Shown piece by piece: positions 34,701 to 46,700 of a stretch of 64,000 nucleotides of DNA. The DNA comes from Cristatella mucedo. Its lineage: Eukaryota > Bryozoa > Phylactolaemata > Cristatellidae. The translations under genes were made by a program, and so were the position numbers. The stretch's first letter is position 1. The number at the start of each line of letters is the position of its first letter. Location of the stretch: assembly GCA_009760855.2 (NCBI GenBank), contig WPIO01000003.1, positions 14,674,001 through 14,738,000 of the forward strand. The letters run 5' to 3'. The notes beneath the pieces were generated by a model. That model was not told the DNA's origin, ran no database searches, and saw only the letters and a program-made list of their open reading frames with translations.

Positions 34701-37700
34701 CTTTACTTGAGGTCTTCGAACGACCTGGCCTCTCGACTGAGGACCAAACAGCTTAAAATATTTATGCAGAGCTTCTGGATTTCATCCAGCTGTTGATGAT
34801 ATATTAAAATCATTTCTCAACGTTTTCAGACCGTCACCACTTGATTTCTAAAACCCATCCTTAGTGGTCTTAACCTAAAAGATTAATATTCGTTCTCCTA
34901 GATTGAGACCTACAGAAATACTGCAGATGACGATTCATGGATTAAATGCAAAATAGCAGCTGGTAATTGCACATTTACTTCAACAATGTTGATTACCTTA
35001 ATCCAGTTGACCGTTTTTTTAGAGTTGAAATTGTATGACCAATTGATGCAAGTACTCCATTAAATATTTAGTGTAAAATTTGATGATTTTGATGATGCCG
35101 GAAAATAGGTTCCTTGCTGTCTTATCCAAAGTTCGGTACAAGGAGTATGAGATCACCAGTTTCCAAAGTTGGAGATAACGTTTTCACTCAGTGATAACCT
35201 GAATGATTGCACTAAAACAACCTATGACACTAATAGAGTGTTTAAATGAGAAAAGGAGTTTGCTAGCAACTGATGAACAGGCCGAATAGTGTGCCAATTG
35301 CTATGTAAAAAATGGGCTTCAACTCGAAGCCATTGTTTAGAGTAATTAGATTCTTCACTACCAAGCTTCATAAGGAAGTAGAAATGGATTTAAAAATGAA
35401 TTTACAATTTCTCTATAAGAAATTAAAATTGCTCAAACTAATCCTAATGCAGCATATTCATCTGGTCGGAAAGAAATTCAAATCCACTTGCACCTCACTT
35501 TTTCACTTTAGACACACAGGGTCGGAAAATGAAATAGTTTGTGATGGCCCGACGTAGCAACTGAATCAAGTTGCCTTGCAATAAATCTAGCTATAACAAT
35601 TTGGCAATAATTATGAGACCTTAAATTATTGCAAGTGCGAGTCCACTTCATCAGCTCGTCAGATATTCTGATGCCTATACAAACACGTATCAGAACTTGC
35701 TTAAACTATCCCAGAGCAAGGCATCAGAGTCGCTCACTAGTTTACAAGGTAATGGTGATCAAGGCGCATGCTCGTGGTTCGTTGAGACTCCATTAGCAAG
35801 GTTGGAGTTACTGCAACGCAGGGGAAAGAGGGCCAAAACCCAGAACCAAGGCAAATAAAAAGCACAAGGACGGCCTTCGAGAGGAGCCACACAAACTAGA
35901 GGCTGGGTTGCATTAAATCTGGTACTTACCACATTCTGGCCACGTCTATAAGTGTATTCAAGCCTATGGCAATTGATGGTAGCCATTTCTTACGCAACCC
36001 CTATGCATCTTAAGCAGGCCATTTGATCAGAGAGTACACCATCTTCAGCAATCAGGAAAAGCATTGTGGAAACAGTACAAAGAATCTTAAGCAGCTGCAG
36101 TGAGGTGAGACTATTCTAGCTAATTAGCGTAATTTATTAAATATGATATATCCTACTCAAAGGCCAGAACAAATCACTTCAGAACTTAAAGTTGCGTAAC
36201 TAAGGACAATCGAGTTAAATCAAATGTGATTGTAATCGTCAAAATCCTTTCAGAAATGAGAATAACATTCGTGCATAGCAACAACTGATAGTTTGGCTGG
36301 CAAAGTTCTTCAAATGCCACTTGCTAGCATTGCTTTCCTGCCTGGACCAAGGCTTCATGGCTGCATGACGATGCATAAGGTCGACAGCAACTTTTATTTG
36401 CTGAATGGTAATTTCCTACCATATTGCAACTCTTTGGGCTAATCTGTCCACACCTCTCATTGGGCGGCTGCAGCTTGATCTCTGTTCTGTCTCTGCCACT
36501 GGCGACAGTACGAGGCTGTCGTAGCAATAGCAACTAGCAGACATACAGCACCTACAGATGACGTGGCAACCAAGATAGTTTTGAATTTGCTCAGTGTGTC
36601 TGGTGACGATGTTGTTGTCTGAGTAGTTTCGAAACTATCTGGAATGAAAATATCTGAAGTGGAAGGTGTGCCTCTGGTGATGCAGATATTTGAAACTTAA
36701 TCTCATACACAGCCAACTCTTGCAAGTTTTATGAGATTTCTATCTAGGAAGATAGGAAAATCGAAAACAGTGCTAACCAAAATTCGCCAAGAACGAGATA
36801 CATCTATGCGAATAAAAATGTACTGGAAGTACCTGAACAGGATCTTGATTTTCTAGCTGAATATCCCACGGAAGTTTCCTAAAACTCACTGCAGCCTTGT
36901 AAGGCCCTGCTGACTACATTCACCTTGATCAAGGTCAAGGTGAATGTAGTTAATGACCGAGGTCGTGGGCTCAAGCCGCTAGGCATACATGAACCGCCTG
37001 AATACAGATTATGCATGCTTAGGAGCTATGCAAATGAATTATATTTGTATAAGCATTCTCTAACACAGTAAGGCAGGGTATGGTGCAGCATTTATAGCCA
37101 AACAACCTGATAAATAGCACTGCAATAGAAACTTTGAAAACGCAACCGATCAGAGGAAACAGAAAATTCAGAGCTTAACGAACTTCTGCCCGGCAATGAT
37201 TTACCAAAACGTGAGATTCACATCAGTTAGTTATGTTGTTAACTGACCGTGCATATTTCTACCGTGGTTATCTTAACAAGCACAAAAATATACTATATGA
37301 GCCTGTTTTGGCAGAATTTAAGGCCTTTCTGGCTTGTGACGTAGTCACCATATCGAAGGCTATTATTTCGTAGCACCGTAAGATTATTGCAAGATTAACT
37401 AAGATTGATTAGGTAAGATTAACTAGATAAACCAAATATCCTCTGTCTTAGAATGTAACTAATGTGACATACTTTACCTCAGCAATCATCAATGACTTGC
37501 AGCATGCTATTTTGAATGTGCTCAACCATATGCCTGAGGGCCTGACAGGGCTTTAAATGGTGAAGGAATCGATGACAAAGTGGGGAAAACCAACAAACCA
37601 TATTATCGGATAACTAAAGAAATCTTTTATATTATGACTAACAGATATAACTATCCGTTTTCCTAACACACATACATATATATGCATTAAATGTAACTAC

Positions 37701-40700
37701 CTTCTCGTAACGACGGTGGAAATATTTGTATACACACTGATTATAATGGTTACGACAGCTCAAGTGCCAGTGTATTCAAACGTACTAAAAAAAACTTCAT
37801 TTTTTCGCACCTAGTGAGCTAACTAAGTAGGCGGCACACTTGCCACATTTATAGCTTCGTCATGTTAATACTACCGAGTGGCAGTGCTGTTTGACCTTTG
37901 TTTTTAAAATCACTGCAACACTTCAGATTTGTGTTGATTTCCGGGGTGTGTAAAGTTTTTGCACCAGAAGACATTTATCAAATCACGAACAAATATAAAC
38001 CATGCTGCACAACTTGCTTTCCAGCAATTCTTAAACTAAGGAAAATCAACTCATTCAAAATGCAGAACCAGGCCTTGAAATTGCCATTTTAAAAACTAAA
38101 AAGATATACAACCCTAGTTGTTTCAAATGTAAATAATGCACCACTTTGGACTTAACTGTCGACAGGTAGCTATTGCATCCAACATATGACCCTCAATTAA
38201 CTGTGATTTTACCTTTCGCATTCTATATAAGTCCCTGAAAATTCTAACAATCTTCCCGCTTACTACTTGCATCAGTGATTCGACCAGGAGTACACTGCCC
38301 TTATGGGTCAGCTAATAATCTGCCATCAAACCAATACCATCTAAATACACGTGTGACTGAAGAATAGTCCATCTCAACTAAATACTCATGGCTGCATGCT
38401 AACGGTAACGACTAAAATAGTTGATTGTGGATCACTACTAGGTATATATAATAGCGAGTGCATTGGCGTTTTGAGAAGGCATTGATCGACGGACATCAGT
38501 AGATGGACTTGCCTGTAGTTCTTGTAAGGTCAGCATAAGCTCCACACACTATATCTTGAAAGTTGACCAGGCACCATCGGGCACGAGCTGCAGGACACTG
38601 AATGCTCTGAGCCACGTTAGCACTTGTCAGGGTGCAATTATTGGCTGACATACTGCTCTGAGAATCGGCATAGGAGCAATTGACCTCGACACAGTATTCA
38701 GCATCAGCATGAAAAGGAAGACTCCAAGGAGTGCTAAAACTCAAGCTTCCAGCTGGCGGTCCATCCAGCAGAGTGACCACCACCACCTCCGAGGAATTAC
38801 TTTTTCCAACGTAGTTCTTTGCCTCGACATACACAAAATAGCTGCCAGATGAAAGCCCTACAAAAATTAGGAAATTATTAACTAATGTATAAACAGATGT
38901 TCTCGAACCATCTGTAATTTACCTAGAAGCTTCCTCTGTAGAGGTTCGATACTCAGGAACTCGGTGCTACAAACCACCATTCAAATGTAACGAACCTGTC
39001 TGTTCTCGACTGCCAGCTATGGCATTAATTGGTCAGCAAGCTTCACTGCCACATCCTTAGTGCCTGCTTAATCAACCGTGTCCTTATTTTCCAACGAGCT
39101 TCAAAATCTCACTTTTTAAAGCAAATTATGCATACAACATGTGGCAATGCTTTGACAGTGCTTGCTAAAACCTTTCCTTTGGACCACCCAATAAGTTATC
39201 AAGGCTTTGTTGAGCTACAGGTCAAGATGCAAAAGTAAACTCACACGCAAATATGGCTTACAGCGAATGCAGACAGAAAATATTACAGTATTGAATGCAG
39301 CAGGCACAGGCACAGCTGCTAGTCACAGCGGCACCCAACTAATTCCCAAACATTCATATATGGAAAAATTGCATATACACATAAAACTGATCTATAAATG
39401 ACATACCCGTGACTGTGCATGACGTGCTGCTTCCATTATATACAAGTGTTAAATTGACATGCACCTGGAATTCCTGTTCATAGCCACCATTGTACGATGC
39501 AGCCCACGAAAGTACCATCGTGGACCATCGAGCGGCGACTTCACTCACATTTGAAGGCGGCAGAGGTGGAGCTGCATTAAAAAATGTATAAATGTCTCGA
39601 GGCATCATACACTGTGATACATTCACATTGCGAGAACATTTCGGCCTTAGCAATATCCTAGAAAAGAATGTAATGAGATCCCTTCCCTATCAGCAATCAA
39701 TGAGCCTATGGCCCAACTCTACTGAATGCAAGCCAGTCAGGCTAAACTTTGGCTATGAATGTCTTTGACAAGGGCACAACTAAAACCCATACACAACATA
39801 ATTGTGCCTCCCCAATTATAAGTAGTTCAAACTAGATCTTAAATTAGAGCTTAAAAATGTCTGCACATGCTATGTATAAGCAGTCATGGGTAGTATAAGG
39901 AAACGACAGCACGGCCTAAATATCGGCAGCCTCAACATCTATCGTCAATCCAACTAGCACTGCTAGACGTGCATTTCCTTAACAGCAGATTTTCAAGGGT
40001 AAGATGTTTCTACAAGAAATTCCAACAGAAGCTTTGAGACTAGTGCATGTGGTTCAAGGGCAGCAAATCGATGTACTTGCACTCTCGCTTGACAATATAC
40101 GAGCCAGATATTTTAGAGCACCAAACAGCATGAAAATGCTGGCTGTGACAGTGACTGCAGGACGATATTTACTGGTAAGACTTAAAGAACCAAGAGCCAA
40201 GCTGTCAAGTACCTACTACTTCAGATTGAATGCATAGCAAGAATATTAGGGCCTTAGCAAAGTTGCATAAATTGGCTGCTGAAATGCAGCAGTAATCTAT
40301 CCCCAACATTACCATACGTTATAATGATAACATTAAGAAGAAATACTTGGCCAGTGAGCAGGGAAATCAGCTGGCTTTAGCTGGCACTGGACAAATGAGC
40401 TAGCTGAAAGATCAGACATTACCAACGTGGGTGTGTGGTTCTTTAAGGGGGGTGTCAAGAAAATACCTACAAAATTTGTCTGACAATCAAATATGTGTTT
40501 ATAGTACCTTTCGAAAGACAAAAATGTTAGAACTAGGATCTAAAGTTCTGACGACTTCTACGTAAAAGAAAAATTGGTTATGCCAACCACGCCTAACCCG
40601 GATGTAAACCGGAAGCAACAAATCTACAAATAAAAAATGTACCGATCTCTGCATCATATGCGACTTGTATCCCAGCTTGTCGAACCTTGGTAGATCGCTA

Positions 40701-43700
40701 TAGACGCTTGAAGCTTGTTGAGGTGCATACTTGTGACTTTTATACATCTTTATTTCCAAGGTTGGTTGGTGCCTTGTAAATTAAATAACTCAACTGATAT
40801 TTCACATATCGGAATGAAATTTGAAATGCGAGTTTAGCTCTCCTTTTCCTACAGTAGTTTTTAATATTTTTTATTTCGATTTGATACATTTGGCTGTAAA
40901 TTTAGGCACCAACCAACCCAGGAAATGAAGCCGTGTAAAAGTCACAAGTGTGCACCCAACAAGCTTCAAGCATCTATAGCGATCTACCAAGGTTCGACAA
41001 GTTGGGAGACAAGTCGCATACGATGCAGAGATCGGTAAATCTTTTATTTGCAGATTTGTTGCTACCGGTTTACATCAGGGTTAGACGTGGTTTGAATAAC
41101 AAATTTTGCCTTTCATGTATAAGTTGTCAGAACTTCCGATCCCAGTTCAAACATATTTGTCTTTCGAAAGGTACCATAAACACATACTCGTTTGTCCGAA
41201 AAATGTTATAGGTATTTTCTTGACTTCCCCCTTAAGATAAGAAGTGAAAGACAGCAGCTCATTGCCTAATAAGCTCTCACTAAATCGGAAATAAAATGCT
41301 GTCCACTGTTTGGCAATGCTAACCACCAGCGGGATGGTAAGCACACAGTAAGTGGCACTGTCGGGAGAATAATGTCTAGGGCACCCTCTAATTTAACTGC
41401 ATTAACCCTTCCCAGTCACTTCTAAATGCTTCATATACAATAAGGCCACGAATGATTCACACATTCCAACATAAACTAGATGGTAATGAGTGCTGATAAA
41501 TCACTCTCTAATTAAAAATGCCACACAGGCAGTTGACTCTTTGAAATCATAGAAAGGTGAAAGGGCATCAAGGGGTGGCCAAACTGCCCCACCCAAGCCA
41601 TCAGGTCGATCCAGGGGAAGCCAGCACTTGCTAGCCCTCCTTTCCACTAGCCATGTCTGGACACTGTGTTCTAATGGACTTAGCGTTCTAATATGGGGTC
41701 GGCAAAGATGTGAGTCGATGCCGTAAGCCAAAAAATCGGTTTATTGACGGGTCCAGAAATCAAAGAATCTGCAGTGTAACCATGCTTTAAACAGCAGTAC
41801 ACCGGTAGTTAATTCTGGTGGGCCAGCATGAAGTCAATGTCAACAAAAAAAAGTGGAACACTATTAATAAGGCAGATTAGAAACTACGATGTCTTGTGGA
41901 GAGAATCAACAACTAAGCCTGCTGAAACCATACCTGCTACTCTGTTGATACAATCGACCGCTCTCGATAGTTTGGTTTGGCAAACATCTCCTGGGATAAT
42001 AACAATAATTCTAATAATAATAAAAAGACATTTGTATACTACCCGAAGACAACTAACTGCACTGTTAGAGTACTTGTACAGCCATAAGCCAGCTTCTGGC
42101 TCCAGCCAACATATCAGAACTACTCCTCCACCATGCTAGGCATCGTATCACCTGCTTTTTCTGAAACATATCCCTTAGCTATACGTCAAATCAACCTCAA
42201 ATTCTTTGGAAACCGTACCTTTTGTTCGTATGCTCCTAGAGCCTGGCATTCACTCCAGACTAACGACATCCCAGACTTGACATTTAAAAAGAAGCTAAAG
42301 ACACATTTTATCACAGCATTTAGTAGGTCATTGTGATTCGACCTTTGTGAGCTTATGCATACTGACACTGTGAACTGCCACTAAACAAATTTACACGTTG
42401 ACCCTCTAAATTTCACCTCTAACCATGTTATGCTTGCTGATACTGCGCATATTACCACTAACCATTTGATCATTCTTCCTTTACAGCGTATGCAAAGTGC
42501 ATAGAATGAGACTATGTTCTCTGACGGTGCTATACAATTTTTTACTAATATTCTTATTAGGTACAATGCTATGAAGAGAGGGCTCCAACAGCAACGTCAA
42601 ACTTCACATATACAAAGCTCAATGGCACTAAAGATGGCCTTCTTGCCCATGGGGACGGCTAAGCCTTGTCACCAGTGTCCCTCGGTTGACAGATTGAATT
42701 GCCGCTCGTTCACAAATACCAGATAGTTTTGCAAAGCATAGTGGTATCGACTACTACCACTTATGCTATCAACGTTGTGATGCATATTCGGAAGAGAAGC
42801 TTCTCTATCGTAGTCACGCCAACCATGCCACACCTATCATGAGATTATTACAAATGAGTTCAAATGATCTTGTATTGAGATTGGGATTGTCTTAGATCGG
42901 GTGAGATTAGTTGGAATAGGCTAATAAAAGAGCATACTTGTAATTAAAAGAGGCCGACAGGCTTTATCGTATGTAACACGTACGAAGCAGCAGCAGCGAT
43001 GCAAAATCCTAAGCGGCAGATACCCTATGCTGCTGCAACTCACACGGCGCAATAACGTCGATGGATGACGAGTCGTTGCCATATTGGCTATTGGCAAAGC
43101 ATATATACGTCCCATAGCCATCCTGGCGTAGGCTGGCAATAAGTAAGAAGCTTTTCACAGTGAATATCGAGCTGCTGATAGTTGTGACATTCCAACTAGA
43201 ATATGTGGACATGTTTTTTGTCCATGTAATAGTCGGCAGAGGGTTTCCATAGGCTGAACAAGCCAAAGTAATAGGCTTTCCAAAGTAACCCACAGTAGTG
43301 GCTGGACCACGAGCAATCACTGGTTTTGCTGCAAAAAATGTGTGTAGACAGAAATGAGATTATCAAACTGGCATATGACGACTGATTCTAGTAAGAATAA
43401 AACATGTGGTAAACGCTCTGGCCTGGACCATGCCTACTTGGTGGACATGCTCAAGCATCGTGCTTACACTGCATAGGTGAAGCAACGACTACGAAGGGCA
43501 CATGCTCAACGAACGCTACTCATATCACAGCAAAACGAGCGAACTACTGAGCGTACAGCATGCTTGGGAAGCGCAGCACATGTGAATGCCCTGAGTTTAT
43601 CACTAAGTACTTGTCAACACCGATGGCAAGGCACGAGGTCAAGGCTTGCCAGAAACAACAGCTTGTCTACACATGCAACCATGCACATCCTGAACACTAG

Positions 43701-46700
43701 AGCACGTGAAGCTCAAAAATCGCACAGCCTTGCTTGGCAAGCCAAGTGCATAGGAGATCAAATTGAAACGACCGAAAGTGTTTCTGCTGAGAAATGATGG
43801 TGGAATGAAGCCTGCCTAGGGCAGTCTAAATAGGAAGATATCGTAAGCAGCATGCTAAACGCCAGATCCCCATGCAATGCTATGCCACCAAAACGGACAA
43901 GTGCGTTCGCATAGCATGTCGGTATTTAAGTCATAGATACTAATCAACAAATAATATTTATCACATACCAAGCAAATACCTCCTATTCATGCCCTTAGGC
44001 ATGACATCATAAGCATCGTGACTGGATCAGCCAATAAACTAAAATGTAGCAGAACGAACAACTGTCAAGGCAAAGCAGCAGATCATAGAGGTAAACACCG
44101 TTACATCGAGAGAAAAACCGTAATCACATACTAGCAAAGAAAAAAGCTGCCTGAAATGAAAACCTGCAAGGAAATTCATCTGTCGCCGTACAAAGGCAAT
44201 GAAAATCTCTTGATAAAAATCATAATGATAATAATGATAACTATAAGTCTTATGTAAAAGATAGCACTATTTAATTTCTATTCAGATGCTTTACAACTCG
44301 CTGAAGGAGAAGCAATACCAACAATAAATAAAAAGCAAAGCATCCAGCTTAGCTTAAGGCAGCAATCAGCAGAAACAAACTTAGAGATAGAAGAAGCGTT
44401 CACACAAAAGATTTTGTCGAAAGAGAGCAGTGGAGATGCATAATGGCACTCAAAAGGGACGAAGTGTTTAATCCTACGTTATATAGGAAGCTGCATTTAC
44501 CAGTGCGCTAAAATCTTACAGATTTAATCACATAGGATTGTGCTAATAACACGGCATCAAAGCGAGCAATACATGCACTCATCCTGAAAATAGGCGCAAC
44601 TTATTTTCACTAAAGAGAAGCCCTTTGTTCAAAAAAGAGAAGCCTTGTGTTCAAAAGCTACACTTGTGCAACCACAAACAGTATATGCCACATTGCCGTC
44701 TAGCCACATGCCTCTGGTGCTTGTTTTACCAATCACAGCGATTAACCGTGTAAGAGTAGGATTGGCCACTAGTAGGTCGGATGGTCCACCATATGCAATG
44801 TTTTCCATTTGGAACAAGAGAACATACTTTGGAAAACTTAGCCAACACCACCTCTAACATTTGTTAGTGCTATAGCATAACCAATTCACTTAAGCATCTA
44901 TGTGGCTAGAGTGAGATGCTTAGAACTGACTACCAAAAACTGACAGAACTGACTACCATTGCAAGATCATAGTTGGCTTCACACCACGATTATCAAGAAA
45001 TAAACTCACCTTTCACGTGTCTCACATGTTGTAATCGAGGCGCTCTGGCTCCACTGAGGCAAGCTGAGAGCCAAGCAAGGATCAGAGGACAAGCTGAGTA
45101 AAGACTAAGCAACGAGCTATGAAAAACCCAACCCCTCTGCAGCCAATGATACTGTGCTCAGTGAGAGCAGAACCACCGAGATAACTCGGCAGCCATTCCT
45201 ATGAGCTGGATGACACACCGAGTAGATAAGGCCTCATCCCCTTGGCTCAATCCACGACATGCCGCCTTATCGAGCTATTCGAGAAAACTGGCCGTGGCTG
45301 GCATGCGCAGTGGCAGGGCAGCAGCCGACCTGCCGGAGCCGGCTTATGAACTTTCATTAGCCAGAAGCACCTGCTGTAATTCGAGGTCAGTTTGGTAAGG
45401 CTTGCACTCCATCTATCCACCGTTCAAAATTTGGTTTTTAGGTTAAAGTTGCAGTCGCACTGAAGCCCACGGTCGTTCGGTGGGCTGGTAGTGTAAGACA
45501 AGTGGGAAGGCTGCAAGCGACCACTAGCAACATATTAGCAAAGCGACTGCAGCACCAACAATTCGCTGGGGTACTACAATGCAGCAAAATCTTGGTCAAG
45601 CTGCTTCTGTGGCCTTGCACTGCTATACAGGGCACATTGAGAGATCAAAATTTACCCATGGTCGACGATATAACTATTGCACATATATCGATATCCTTCA
45701 GCAAAGTACTCACATGACCCCATCCAACCGCAGCCAAGCAGCTCAGCTACTGACTAGATTGTTCAACAAGTCATGGCAGAATACGATCGACTCGACCGAG
45801 AATCTGACGAGTTCTAGCTGCCCGAATCACACATCTGCCTGAGTTTTTGAGATTTAAAGAGCTTGTACTATTTAAGACACAAAGAAATATTTAGCAAGCA
45901 AACTTTCATTCGAGTGGTGCTACCAAACCTAAGGCTAGCTGCTGCAAAGACAGCTGCTACAACCCAGCAGGCATGGGCAAGGCCAATCAACATGCCAATC
46001 AATACATGCATGTGTCCAAGGCCACTCAATCCCTGCAATAAATGCCTACAGAAAACCCTTGACCACACAGAACTGCCTCGACTTTACACGAATTTCACGA
46101 GCATACGGTTTGAAAGGATAATCACGGCAATGTACGGTATATCTTTCCTGAATTACTCACATATCTTTACTGAATTACTGAGTTGGTAGCTTTTTCGACA
46201 AGCTTAGCTATCTGAAATGCTTCAAATGAAAGGTCATTCGGGAATCTAATGTATGCAAGATGAATTTTTGGATATGTAGAATGTTCAAGGACAAGGGAGG
46301 GCGAACTGAAAGCAGCCTTAACGAAACAAATGGTGAGCCGTTATGACACACTAGGTAAGGTGGTTGCTTCTCACGACCTCTATCCCCAGGTCGTGGGTTC
46401 GACTCCTGCAGCGGGCGATCCATTATAGCTGCTGCAAGCGATGGTGATATCCGTAAAGCTCTTCTGTCGCTATACAAAAGAGACTGTTGAATCAGCTAAT
46501 TTTTTATATGCAGTACTGAAGGGAATCATCTGCTACCGAAATAAGACATTGCCCTTTCCAAGCAATTCTGAGATTTTCTTTGTGGGCTCTATGCTGATAT
46601 TGTTCCACTTAAATTAAAAAGAATGGTAGCAAGTAGCTAGGGGTAATGTTCTTGCTCTTCACGACACAGGTCATGGATTAGAGTCCAGCCACGAGCGGTC

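Noticed and set aside
33393-36638. Two separate genes, one for each TM exon
   Set aside because: Only one ectodomain exists upstream, both TM exons fit its phase, and no start or signal peptide lies between them.
40499-41211. Two similar 86-87 codon proteins on opposite strands
   Set aside because: Mirror images produced by the arms of the foldback element; no known transposase motif.
43477-43797. 106-codon plus-strand frame next to exon 7
   Set aside because: No motif; lies antisense in a receptor intron.
46331-46420. tRNA genes (several sites with good B boxes)
   Set aside because: Each is followed by a SINE body and lacks a complete cloverleaf with acceptor stem; they are SINE heads.
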